From assembly GCA_913046335.1 (NCBI GenBank), contig CAJWSU010000002.1:62001-126000 (forward strand): a stretch of DNA of 64,000 bases, in the 5' to 3' direction. The notes beneath the pieces are model-generated. The model did no database searches. It was not told the origin of the DNA and worked only from the letters and a program-made list of their open reading frames with translations. The translations under genes were made by a program, and so were the position numbers. Origin of the DNA: TMED109 sp002684605. Its GTDB lineage: Bacteria; Pseudomonadota; Alphaproteobacteria; TMED109. Below are positions 26,999-35,638 of the stretch, in pieces; position 1 is the stretch's first letter; each line of letters opens with the position of its first letter.

Positions 26999-27925
26999 CT
27001 ATCTATTAATTTTATATACAATATTTATAGAAAATTCATTTTTCTTTTTTAATAAATCTATTTTTTTAAAAGGTGCACTTAGTTTTACAGAATCTATAGC
27101 AGCCTTTATTAATGCTTCAGATGCATTTGTATTAGGTCCACTTTTTACGTACTCAATACTTCCATCTAAGCGTAATTTAAATATTATATGAACTTTACCT
27201 TCTATTCTTCTTCTTTTTTCTTTTCTTGGATAATTATTAATTGCGAATGATTGTATGACATTTCTTATTTCATTTTTATAAGTATTAAGTTCAGATGTTT
27301 CGTCTGAGCTAATTGATCTTTTAGTTTGATTTTGATTAATATTTGTATTTTCTATTTTTTTAATAGGTTTTTTTGGCAATCCTTGAACCTGAGGGAGAAT
27401 TGTTTTTCCAGTACTTTCAATTTCATTTTCTTCTGGTAAGTTGGGTATGATAATAGTTTTAATAGGTTTTTTATTTTTAATGATAGGTGATGGCTGAATA
27501 ACTTTTGGTAATTCTGAAATAGATAAATCTGTGTTATTGTTTATTATAGGTTGAGGAATATCTATTTTATTATTTATAAGTGGTTTTAAATCTGTAGGTA
27601 TAGTTATTAGGTTCGGATTGACAGTAGGTGCTATATTGTTTTCAATTTTTTCTAATAATAATTTTTTAGGAGGCTGTATTACAGGAGGTTTAATTATTTC
27701 TTGTGGTTTAATTATTTCAGGAGGAACAATTTCATTAATTACAGGTTTTATGTCCTCTATTACATCATTCATAAGTTCTAATATAATTTTTGGTTCTACT
27801 TCTTCCTCTTTCTCAATATAAATTAATTTAGAAGCTAATAATAAAAAAAAATGAAAAACTATAGCTATAATTATCGATAAAAAAATAATTTTATTATTAA
27901 CAAATTGTTGTGACATAACCGTCAT
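26999..27925 (-). CDS. TonB-type energy transducer
   Basis: TonB couples the inner-membrane proton-motive force to outer-membrane receptors. One N-terminal membrane helix is present (about residues 13-32). A long periplasmic spacer follows, rich in Pro, Ile and Lys (repeated PPxIIKP-type units, about 40-175). The C-terminal TonB domain contains YPRKEKRRRIEGKVHIIFKL and ends FSINIVYKIN. Its 308 residues are average for TonB. ATG 27925 lies 2 bases after the ExbD stop; ATG 27916 is a close alternative. Gene order ExbB-ExbD-ExbD-TonB behind the receptor makes the assignment secure. Confidence 0.9.
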   Translation of the reverse strand: MTVMSQQFVNNKIIFLSIIIAIVFHFFLLLASKLIYIEKEEEVEPKIILELMNDVIEDIKPVINEIVPPEIIKPQEIIKPPVIQPPKKLLLEKIENNIAPTVNPNLITIPTDLKPLINNKIDIPQPIINNNTDLSISELPKVIQPSPIIKNKKPIKTIIIPNLPEENEIESTGKTILPQVQGLPKKPIKKIENTNINQNQTKRSISSDETSELNTYKNEIRNVIQSFAINNYPRKEKRRRIEGKVHIIFKLRLDGSIEYVKSGPNTNASEALIKAAIDSVKLSAPFKKIDLLKKKNEFSINIVYKINR

Positions 27926-27927
27926 AA

Positions 27928-28338
27928 TTATATTTTATTTTTGTTCAGGGTCACTATAGCAGCTCTTTTAATTCCAACATTTCTAATATGTTTTATAACG
28001 GTGGAAAGAATACCTGCTTTAGCATTACCGTCTGCTTTTATTAGGATCTCTTCTATGTTAGTAGTTTCTAGTATTTTAGCTAAAATAGTTTCTAAATCTT
28101 TTATTTTAATAGGCTGGTTATCTAATGCTATTTTACTATCATCAGATATTAAAATCACAAATTCAGGAGCCTCTGCACTAGAACTTGTATTTGATTTAGG
28201 AGGGCTTACTTCAAATAAATCCGTTTTAGCTAATGTTCCTGAAAGCATGAAAAAAATTAAAAGTAAAAACACTATGTTTATCAAAGGAACTAAGTTTGGT
28301 AGCTTATTTTTATTAGTTTTTTTATAAAAAATATTCAT
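27928..28338 (-). CDS. ExbD/TolR-type biopolymer transport protein (second copy)
   Basis: Single-pass inner-membrane proton-channel subunit working with ExbB and TonB. The short cytoplasmic tail is followed by the membrane helix PLINIVFLLLIFFMLSGTL. This lacks the usual PLID aspartate: the motif reads PLIN in this copy, whereas the neighbouring ExbD has PLIDIVFLLLIFF. The periplasmic domain ends with VIKHIRNVGIKRAAIVTL. The length is 136 residues. Its start overlaps the previous ExbD gene by 4 bases. Loss of the membrane aspartate, which is essential in characterised ExbD and TolR, suggests a structural rather than proton-conducting role. Confidence 0.9.
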   Translation of the reverse strand: MNIFYKKTNKNKLPNLVPLINIVFLLLIFFMLSGTLAKTDLFEVSPPKSNTSSSAEAPEFVILISDDSKIALDNQPIKIKDLETILAKILETTNIEEILIKADGNAKAGILSTVIKHIRNVGIKRAAIVTLNKNKI

Positions 28339-28739
28339 TTATTTTCTTTTGTAATTAAAGCAATATTTTCTATACCTAAATTCCTAATTATATCCACAAT
28401 TTTAATTAAAACATTAACTTTTGTTTCATTTGGAGTAGAAATAACTACTTTATTAATGTTTTTGTTAGTTAACATCTCATCAACTGTTATTGATAATTTA
28501 TTAAATTCTATTTCTTTATTATTTATATTGATAATTCCATTTTCAGAGATCTCTAAAATTATAGGTAATTTTGTTTCATTAATTTCTTTATTACTTTGAT
28601 TAGGAGATACCATGTCAATAGTTTTAAAATCTGTAAACTCACTTGCAAGCATAAAAAAAATTAATAAAAGGAATACTATATCTATTAATGGAGCTACATT
28701 AATATCAATATTCTTTTTTTCTTTAGAAAACAAATTCAT
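28335..28739 (-). CDS. ExbD/TolR-type biopolymer transport protein (first copy)
   Basis: Inner-membrane subunit of the ExbBD proton channel. The membrane helix begins APLIDIVFLLLIFFMLASEF, keeping the family's essential Asp (around residue 20). The periplasmic domain ends KIVDIIRNLGIENIALIT, the normal ExbD/TolR fold. The length is 134 residues. It follows exbB by 4 bases and overlaps the second exbD by 4. It differs clearly from the second copy, so this is an old duplication or a heteromeric pair rather than a recent tandem copy. Confidence 0.92.
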   Translation of the reverse strand: MNLFSKEKKNIDINVAPLIDIVFLLLIFFMLASEFTDFKTIDMVSPNQSNKEINETKLPIILEISENGIININNKEIEFNKLSITVDEMLTNKNINKVVISTPNETKVNVLIKIVDIIRNLGIENIALITKENK

Positions 28740-28743
28740 AATA

Positions 28744-29373
28744 TTATTTTAATTTTTTGACTATTATATTAGCTTTAATTGCAGCATGGCGCATTTCTTC
28801 TCTAACTTTATCTACTTTACCATCTAACCAATAAAAAGCTGCTAAAGCAGGGATAGCTACAATTAACCCAAAAGCAGTTGTTAAAAGAGCTTCCCATATT
28901 CCTCCTGCTAATATTGCAGGATCAACCTTACTTCCAGCATTTTCTAATTTTGAAAATGCTGTTATCATTCCTATAACGGTTCCTAAAAGTCCTAATAAAG
29001 GCGCTACATTAGAGATGACTTCTAACGGCTTTAATAGAAATTCTAAATTTCTTAATTGTTTTTCACCTATTATACTAACTTCATTCTCTCTATCCTCATT
29101 ACTGAGATTTTTATTATCTAAAATAGAAGTAATTATATTGGAAGATGGGTGAATAATTGAATTTAATAGCTCTTTAGATTGTGAAATTTTATTATCTTCT
29201 AAAAGTTTATATACTGGTAATATTTTATTACCATTATAAATATCAGACTTATAGAATTGAAATATTTTTATTATAATTATTGTAAGTGAAATTATTGAAA
29301 GACCTAATAATATAAGCATTACTGGTCCCCCTTTAAGAACTAATGATATTAAATCTAGATTTTGTTCATTCAT
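28744..29373 (-). CDS. ExbB/TolQ/MotA-type proton channel protein
   Basis: Inner-membrane pentameric channel subunit that, with ExbD, energises TonB. It has three membrane helices, at roughly residues 14-34, 113-135 and 153-175. The second and third carry the conserved APLLGLLGTVIGMITAF and GGIWEALLTTAFGLIVAIPALAAF. These contain the threonine residues that line the proton path in this family. The length of 209 residues is normal for ExbB. It lies 20 bases downstream of the TonB-dependent receptor gene, which argues for ExbB of a dedicated uptake operon rather than TolQ of the Tol-Pal system; no tolB or pal is nearby. Confidence 0.92.
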   Translation of the reverse strand: MNEQNLDLISLVLKGGPVMLILLGLSIISLTIIIIKIFQFYKSDIYNGNKILPVYKLLEDNKISQSKELLNSIIHPSSNIITSILDNKNLSNEDRENEVSIIGEKQLRNLEFLLKPLEVISNVAPLLGLLGTVIGMITAFSKLENAGSKVDPAILAGGIWEALLTTAFGLIVAIPALAAFYWLDGKVDKVREEMRHAAIKANIIVKKLK

Positions 29374-29393
29374 ATTATTTCCATAATTTTAAA

Positions 29394-31859
29394 TTACCAG
29401 TTTACTCTGAATCCAATAAAAATTGCTCTTGGAGCACCGGGAGATAAAAATCGTGGATCAAGAGGTCCAATAGCCGTATCTCCGCTTCCAGTATCTCCTA
29501 ATTCTGATATAGGTACGTTAACCTCATCAGAACTTGCTTCTCCTAATACTCCCATAGTTTCATATTTAGAGTTCAGAAGATTATCTATCCTTCCAAAAAA
29601 TGAAAAAGTTTTATTTAATTGCCATGAGGCATCAGCATTAAATACAAGATAAGGATTAGTTTTTTTCAGTTGATTAGATTCGTCTCCTCTTAGAAATGCT
29701 CCAGAAGAATAAACTAAATTTAGTCCTGTATTGAATTTTGAAGAAAATTCCTGATTGATACCTGCTTTAAAAGTGTGGTTCGGCATGCCAGGTATTGTGT
29801 CTCCTTTTTCTATATCATTATTACTCATAGGGTGGTTTGCAGCGGGTAATGTATGAGCAGTTTGATAAGTAGCACTAAGAAAAGAATAATTAGAATAAAT
29901 ATTTAAATTACCTAAGGTGTTTTCATATATAGAATTTAGCGAAAACTCTATACCTTGCCTTTGTGTTTCTCCAAAGTTCTTAAAGTATCCAGCAGACACT
30001 CCTGTTCCTGTACTTACAAACAGTATATCGTCTATATTTACAAAATGGAAAAGTGCAGCTTCCCAATTATGATTGTCAATATTACCTTTTGCTCCAATCT
30101 CAAAACCTTTTGTGACAACTTGCTCTAAAGGTGGATCAGCTACAAAAGCATTAGGTAATCGACAGGGTGCGGTAGGAGAGGCACAAGATAATTCTACAGG
30201 TGCTGGAGTTCTATTTGCTTCTTTATAACTTGCACGTAAAGTAAGATTATTATCGTATTTATGTGTAACTCCAATTGAAGGATTTACTCTAAAATATCTA
30301 TGACTTCCAGTAATGGTTTCTGCTCTTGTAAAAGAGGTTTTTAAATGATCATATAATTTTACATAGGCTAAATTTGCACGAGAAGAAATGGTAACATCAG
30401 TTTTATCGTCGTATGCAAATAAATCATTTACATATATTCCATAATAATCCGTTTTAGATGCAAGCTGAGCACTTCCAACATCTCCTCTTTCATTAGCATC
30501 TTCCATTCCATTAGCTGCTCCACTATGCTCTCTTATTGATTCAAGAGTAATGAAACCACCATCAGAATTTGCTAAGTTAGTAACTGTTCTATTATTGTGT
30601 AATTGTCCTAATTCCCCACGAGAATGAAAAGCTGTTCGTGTTTTATCAATAGATGCACCTACTATGATATTATGCATTTTATTTAAATACTCTTTATCAA
30701 CATTATATTGTGCAGCACCTCCCCATGTAACGGTCATAGTAGAAGATTTATTTATAAGGCCATACTTTCTAATTGCGTCATTATTAGAAATAGCATTACC
30801 ATGTTGATCAATTAAAACCTCATAATTATCACCATCTGCTTCTCCACAAATGGGCTCATCATCAGTTCCAAAGTCATCTTCTAACTGTTCAGCATGCGTT
30901 GCGTTATCTTCTGCACATTCTTCTGCATCTAACTCATCTGCATTTAGAGTGTCTCTTATTAACCTTCTGTAATATATAGATGTATTTATTATAGAGTCAT
31001 CTTCTAAATAAAAATTAGCATTTGATGCAGCAAGATAAGCTCTGTTCCCAGTAAAATCTGGCCAAGTAAAAACTGATTCTCTTCTTACTTTTAATAATTC
31101 CGTTGGAGTAACACCATTTCCATTTAGATTTGTGTCAGCATGCATTAGTGTGAAATCTATATCATGGTTTTTACCCATTTTTCCATAATTTGCAAATACT
31201 CTCTTTACATCGCCAGAATTATTATCTCTCCAGCCACCATCATAAGAGCTTTCTATAGCTATATATAGGCCAGAATCTCCGTCTCCTGTACCTAATTCTA
31301 TATTTCCATTAACCCAGTCAAAACCACCTGCTTCAACATGATTATTTATTAAATCTGAGTTTATATAATCTAATCCTTTTTTTGTTGTCAAAGCAATAGA
31401 TCCTCCAAGAGCATTTAGACCAAATACAGGATTAGAACTCATCAAATCAATATTTTTTAAAGCTGCTTCTGGGATTAATTCCCACTGTAATGTGTCTCCA
31501 AAACCTTCATTAATTCTAGTTCCGTTAAGGTATACTGCCAACCCTTGAGATTCTCCAAGTAATGGAGCTGCAGTAAACCCTCTATAATCAACATTTTTTT
31601 GGAATGGACTATTTTGTACATCTTTAATTGTTACTCCTGAAAGTTTTTGTCCCATTATATCAACAAAAGTAGTGGAAAAGGAAGTTTCAAGGTCTTTATT
31701 TTTAATAGTTTGATTTGAATTTGGGACTCTATTTCTATCTATTTCAATACCGGGTAATGGAGATATACCAATGACCTCAATTTCTCCAAGTTCTTCCTGA
31801 GAAAAAGATCTATTAATTAATATTAATAATAGTAAAACTGGTAAAAGTAACTTAGTCAT
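29394..31859 (-). CDS. TonB-dependent outer-membrane receptor
   Basis: Outer-membrane 22-strand beta-barrel receptor for active uptake of a scarce solute. A signal peptide (about residues 1-20) is followed by EELGEIEVIGI, a TonB-box-like stretch. The plug domain contains SGVTIKDVQNSPFQKNVDYRG-type and GLAVYLNGTRINEGFGD segments, and the barrel ends FIGFRVNW with a terminal aromatic residue, as the assembly machinery requires. It is 821 residues long. An acidic, two-cysteine low-complexity loop lies around residues 300-345. The ligand is unknown: no siderophore, heme or cobalamin genes accompany it. It heads a receptor-exbB-exbD-exbD-tonB unit. Confidence 0.93.
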   Translation of the reverse strand: MTKLLLPVLLLLILINRSFSQEELGEIEVIGISPLPGIEIDRNRVPNSNQTIKNKDLETSFSTTFVDIMGQKLSGVTIKDVQNSPFQKNVDYRGFTAAPLLGESQGLAVYLNGTRINEGFGDTLQWELIPEAALKNIDLMSSNPVFGLNALGGSIALTTKKGLDYINSDLINNHVEAGGFDWVNGNIELGTGDGDSGLYIAIESSYDGGWRDNNSGDVKRVFANYGKMGKNHDIDFTLMHADTNLNGNGVTPTELLKVRRESVFTWPDFTGNRAYLAASNANFYLEDDSIINTSIYYRRLIRDTLNADELDAEECAEDNATHAEQLEDDFGTDDEPICGEADGDNYEVLIDQHGNAISNNDAIRKYGLINKSSTMTVTWGGAAQYNVDKEYLNKMHNIIVGASIDKTRTAFHSRGELGQLHNNRTVTNLANSDGGFITLESIREHSGAANGMEDANERGDVGSAQLASKTDYYGIYVNDLFAYDDKTDVTISSRANLAYVKLYDHLKTSFTRAETITGSHRYFRVNPSIGVTHKYDNNLTLRASYKEANRTPAPVELSCASPTAPCRLPNAFVADPPLEQVVTKGFEIGAKGNIDNHNWEAALFHFVNIDDILFVSTGTGVSAGYFKNFGETQRQGIEFSLNSIYENTLGNLNIYSNYSFLSATYQTAHTLPAANHPMSNNDIEKGDTIPGMPNHTFKAGINQEFSSKFNTGLNLVYSSGAFLRGDESNQLKKTNPYLVFNADASWQLNKTFSFFGRIDNLLNSKYETMGVLGEASSDEVNVPISELGDTGSGDTAIGPLDPRFLSPGAPRAIFIGFRVNW

Positions 31860-32077
31860 TTTTTTTTTTGCTCCGAGTAATTAGATTTATTTTAAATGCA
31901 CCATATTATAGGAAATAGCAATAGTCAATATAGTTTTTATCTATAGTGTTATAGCAGTTATGCTTTATAATTAATTGAAAAAATTATAAAATAATGTAAA
32001 AAGATTAATAGCTCAAGTAGAAAGTATAGTTAAGTTCATTCTAACGTACTATAGGATGAAATATATAGGGGGGTCTC
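31860..32077. promoter_or_regulatory. Divergent control region, receptor operon / porin
   Basis: This 218-base AT-rich stretch must hold the promoters of both the receptor operon (-) and the porin (+). A TATAAT-like hexamer occurs in TTTATAATTAA near 31963-31973 and could serve the porin. I see no convincing Fur box (no GATAATGATAATCATTATC-like match) and no Pho box. Confidence 0.4.
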
Positions 32078-33535
32078 TTGAAATATAAAATTCTAATTTT
32101 AAGTTTTATTTTTATACTTCTCAAAAGTATAGCTATGGCTGATGAAAGTTCTCTTCAAAAACAAATAGATAAACAGCAAGAGATAATAGACGCTCAATCA
32201 AAAAGAATAGACGAGCTAGAAGTTTTTATAAAAGAATTTAAAAACAAGCTATCTGATAATAATAGGCTAGAAAGCCTCTCTTCAAAAGATGAATTAATTA
32301 CAAAAGAAGTAAATACTGAAGCAATTAGTGACGATATGGTTTCTTCTAGTAAAGGAAAATTGTATAATCCTGAAACGGCTTTTTTTGGACCCTTACCACA
32401 ACTTAAGTCAGCTGATGGAAAATATACATTAGGAATGATGGGGTTAATTCAATTAGATGGAGGAGTTTATAATCAGGAGGCAAACCTTAACACAAATAAT
32501 GATCTATCAGACGGATTTATAGTTAGAAGAGCAGGGCTAACATTAGCAGGTGTTTCAGAGAAAGACTGGATATGGTTTTTGTCTTATGATTATGCAGATA
32601 GTGGTGATAATCCTCATGATGGTCTGAGAGCGGCCATGGGGATCTATAGAGGTTTTAAACCTTGGTGGTTTTTTGCAGGACTTTTTGGAAATTCTGTAGG
32701 TTTAGATACATCAAATTTTTCATCGCAAAGGCAATTTATGGAAGCGGCAATGCCTCAAGCTACATTCATATATGGAGCAGGGTCTCCTGCAATGGGCGTA
32801 GCAGCAACATATAGAGGAAAAGAATATTATATGCGTTTTGGAGTTTATGGAGAGCCTTACAAGAATGCTAGTACGGATGATGAAGGGATAGGGGTGCATG
32901 GAAGGTTTGCTTGGCAACCTTTCAAGTTAAGAACAGAGTCTATGCATATAGGTTTAACAGGATATTATAGAACAGCTAATAATAGTAATACTTTTACTAA
33001 TGGTTTAAGGAATTCAACTTTAAGATTTAGAAGCAAAGGTGAAAGCGCTATAAGTGGAGACTTTATTTTAGATACTGGCGTAATTACAGACCTTGATACT
33101 TATTATTATGTAGGCTATGAGTTTGCTAAGGTAAATGGGCCTCTTTCAATACAAACAGAATGGGGTTTTTTAGGAGTTAATAGAAAAACTAAAAATGACG
33201 CATTATTTTCAGGTGGTTATATTCAAGGCGGATATATGTTAACAGATGATGCCCGTAATTATAATTCTTATTTTGCTCAATTTTGGCGTTTAAAGCCAAA
33301 TTTATCTATTATGGAAGGTGGCCCTGGAGCTTGGGAGGTTGCTCTTAGGGCAAGTACGATGGACTTAAATGATTCAGGTATTAATGGTGGTGAAGCTTCA
33401 TCTTATACATTAGGAGTTAATTGGTATATGACATCTTTTACAAAAACTATACTTAATTTTGTTCATACAGATTCTTCAGGTGCATTGAGTGAAGATTTTA
33501 ATGTAATGGGCATAAGGTTACAAATAGAGTTTTAG
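32078..33535 (+). CDS. Phosphate-selective porin (OprO/OprP)-like outer-membrane protein
   Basis: Outer-membrane porin of the OprO/P family, which form trimeric anion channels. A signal peptide (residues 1-21) is followed by a coiled coil, LQKQIDKQQEIIDAQSKRID continuing to about residue 60. The barrel shows family features such as DGFIVRRAGLTLAG and EWGFLGVNR, and the C-terminal NVMGIRLQIEF ends in Phe. The start is TTG 32078, supported by AGGGGGG at 32067-32073; no ATG fits the signal peptide. At 485 residues it has the usual length. Selectivity for phosphate or pyrophosphate is inferred only from the family name. Confidence 0.85.
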   Translation: MKYKILILSFIFILLKSIAMADESSLQKQIDKQQEIIDAQSKRIDELEVFIKEFKNKLSDNNRLESLSSKDELITKEVNTEAISDDMVSSSKGKLYNPETAFFGPLPQLKSADGKYTLGMMGLIQLDGGVYNQEANLNTNNDLSDGFIVRRAGLTLAGVSEKDWIWFLSYDYADSGDNPHDGLRAAMGIYRGFKPWWFFAGLFGNSVGLDTSNFSSQRQFMEAAMPQATFIYGAGSPAMGVAATYRGKEYYMRFGVYGEPYKNASTDDEGIGVHGRFAWQPFKLRTESMHIGLTGYYRTANNSNTFTNGLRNSTLRFRSKGESAISGDFILDTGVITDLDTYYYVGYEFAKVNGPLSIQTEWGFLGVNRKTKNDALFSGGYIQGGYMLTDDARNYNSYFAQFWRLKPNLSIMEGGPGAWEVALRASTMDLNDSGINGGEASSYTLGVNWYMTSFTKTILNFVHTDSSGALSEDFNVMGIRLQIEF

Positions 33536-33548
33536 TCAAATAAAATTT

Positions 33549-35015
33549 TTAGATATTTTTTAATATTTTTGGTAATACTTTTGGAATATCTTCTGCTACT
33601 AAGGCAGGACCTAGATGTTTTCCAGCTTCAGAATGTAACCATACTGCATATGCTGCAGCATAAAAGGTGTCCATTTTATTAGATAATAAGCCGCCTATAA
33701 TTCCTGCTAATACATCGCCACTTCCAGCAGTTGCTAACCATTTAGCGCCAGCTGTGTTAACAAGAGCTTTATTATTAGGAGATGCAATAACAGTAGTAGC
33801 TCCTTTTAATACAACGATAGTATTTAAAATTTTGGCAGCTTTTAGAGCTTTATCTATTAAGCTACCAGAAAGGTTAGGTAATATTGATATGAGCTCGCCT
33901 TCATGCGGCGTTATAATAACGTCCTTTCCAGAGAGTATTTTTACAAGCATACCTGATTTATTTTTAAAACATGAAAGGGCGCCAGCATCTAAAATTATCC
34001 TTTTATTTGTTTTAAGAGCCGATTTAATTTTTAAAATTGACTTATTACTTATATCTAATCCAGGGCCAATTACTATGGAATCTATTCTGGGTTCATTAAT
34101 GATTGTATTATATTCTTTAATATTTTTATATGTTTTTACTAATTGAGAAGTAAGTGAGATAAAATATATATTTTCTGCTTCTTTTTCAGAAGCTAAAGCA
34201 ACTATTCCACTTCCTGCTCTTTGAGCTGATATTGCAGCTAATCTAGAAGCTCCAGTCATATTTTTGGGCCCGCCTATAATTAAGCTATAACCTCTGCTAT
34301 ATTTATGATCATTAATTTTTGGCCAATTAATATCTTTAACCCATTGATTTTTATTATTTATTTTTATAGAAGGTTTTATTTTATTAATAACATCTTTTGA
34401 TATACCTATATCTATTACTTTAATTCTATTAAGTTTTTCTAAACCTGGTAAAAGAATATGCCCAGCTTTTAATGTGGAAAAAGTAATAGTCAAATCTGAG
34501 TAACAGGCAAATCCTAAAATTTTACCATTATTACAGTCTATACCACTAGGTATATCAATAGCAACGATTGGGGCAGGATGCTTATCTAGCGTATTTAAAA
34601 TTGCACATTCTTTTTTATTAATTTTTCTTGATAAACCTATTCCATATATTGCATCAATAAATAATTTTGTTTTATCTAAGTTTATTTCATTAAAACTAAA
34701 TGGTTTGAGCTTTAATTTATTCAATGCTTTTAGTGAGTCACCCTTAATTTTATTTTGATCTCCTATTATACTTACTTTAATATCCCAACCTTTATTATGA
34801 AGCTCTTGAGCAATTATAAAGCCATCTCCACCATTTCCTCCAACTCCACAAAGTATTAAAGTTTTACGCTTACAATATAATGAATCAATAGTTTTAGCGG
34901 CAAGCTTTCCAGCTTTTAGCATTAAATTAAAACTGTTTTTAAACGATTTTTCTATATTAACAGCACTTAGTTTGTTTGCTATAATATAAGTATCTAATTT
35001 ATTAATTATTTTCAT
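33549..35015 (-). CDS. nnr: Bifunctional NAD(P)HX epimerase/dehydratase
   Basis: Metabolite-repair enzyme that restores damaged (hydrated) NADH and NADPH. The N-terminal half is the YjeF_N epimerase domain with the CGVGGNGGDGFIIA loop (about residues 57-70) and the IDAIYGIG aspartate. The C-terminal half is the ribokinase-like ADP/ATP-dependent dehydratase with ITPHEGEL, VVLKGATTVIA and AGSGDVLAGIIGGLL. The 488-residue length matches the fused bacterial enzyme. It converges on the porin with 13 bases between stops and lies 10 bases downstream of the Lrp-type regulator on the same strand, so the two may be co-transcribed. Confidence 0.95.
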   Translation of the reverse strand: MKIINKLDTYIIANKLSAVNIEKSFKNSFNLMLKAGKLAAKTIDSLYCKRKTLILCGVGGNGGDGFIIAQELHNKGWDIKVSIIGDQNKIKGDSLKALNKLKLKPFSFNEINLDKTKLFIDAIYGIGLSRKINKKECAILNTLDKHPAPIVAIDIPSGIDCNNGKILGFACYSDLTITFSTLKAGHILLPGLEKLNRIKVIDIGISKDVINKIKPSIKINNKNQWVKDINWPKINDHKYSRGYSLIIGGPKNMTGASRLAAISAQRAGSGIVALASEKEAENIYFISLTSQLVKTYKNIKEYNTIINEPRIDSIVIGPGLDISNKSILKIKSALKTNKRIILDAGALSCFKNKSGMLVKILSGKDVIITPHEGELISILPNLSGSLIDKALKAAKILNTIVVLKGATTVIASPNNKALVNTAGAKWLATAGSGDVLAGIIGGLLSNKMDTFYAAAYAVWLHSEAGKHLGPALVAEDIPKVLPKILKNI

Positions 35016-35025
35016 CTTGATTGTT

Positions 35026-35496
35026 TTATATTTGTTTTGGGTTAATAATAGGTAGAGTAAACTTTCTTGTTACTTGTTTTAGTGAAAAGTAAGACCTAAT
35101 ACTAGCTATACCTGATATTCTAGTTAAGTTTTCCTTTAAGAACTTTTCGTAAGTTTGTAAATCTTTTACTACTATTCTTAACAAATAATCCGCATCTCCT
35201 GTCATAAGATATGCTTCCATGACTTCTTTATATTGGATTATTTTTTGTTCAAATAATTCTAAACCTTCTTCAGATTGCCTTTCTAAAGATACCTGTACAA
35301 AAACATTTACTGACAAGTCTACTTTATTCTGGTTAACAATAGCGCAGTAGCCAGATATGACTCCATTATTTTCTAAAGTTTTAACTCTTCTTAAACAAGG
35401 AGACGCAGAAAGACCAACTTGTTTTGCGAGTTCAATATTTGTTAATTGTGCATTTTTTTGTAATGTGGTAAGTATTTTATATTCAATATAATCCAT
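35026..35496 (-). CDS. Lrp/AsnC-family transcription regulator
   Basis: DNA-binding feast/famine regulator. The N-terminal helix-turn-helix is at about residues 18-45 (NIELAKQVGLSASPCLRRVK), and the C-terminal RAM/ACT-like ligand-binding domain includes VMEAYLMTGDADYLLRIVVKD. At 156 residues it has the usual size, forming dimers and octamers and sensing an amino acid. It is divergent from the AceE-like gene over 142 bases that contain a good match to an Lrp operator. That layout is the classic one for a local regulator of a neighbouring catabolic gene, plus autoregulation. Confidence 0.93.
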   Translation of the reverse strand: MDYIEYKILTTLQKNAQLTNIELAKQVGLSASPCLRRVKTLENNGVISGYCAIVNQNKVDLSVNVFVQVSLERQSEEGLELFEQKIIQYKEVMEAYLMTGDADYLLRIVVKDLQTYEKFLKENLTRISGIASIRSYFSLKQVTRKFTLPIINPKQI

Positions 35497-35563
35497 TTTT
35501 TCACAATTTTCTGTTAAGTTATAGCTTTTTTCTTATATTATATTGCTTTACTAATAACAATTT

Positions 35564-35578
35564 TAGCAATATTTGCAA
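35564..35578. promoter_or_regulatory. Candidate Lrp-type operator
   Basis: TAGCAATATTTGCAA agrees with the published E. coli Lrp consensus YAGHAWATTWTDCTR at 12 of 15 positions and contains the inverted repeat GCAA-TAT-TTGC. It sits midway between the divergent Lrp-type gene and the AceE-like gene. This is a pattern match only. Confidence 0.5.
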
Positions 35579-35638
35579 TTTAATAATTATTAAATATTAG
35601 TAGTATATGCAATTAATATGCATAACAAGAGGTCTTAA

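Noticed and set aside
33667..34146. 159-residue reading frame antisense to the NAD(P)HX repair gene
   Set aside because: It is a shadow of the conserved dehydratase domain; the coding signatures are on the - strand.
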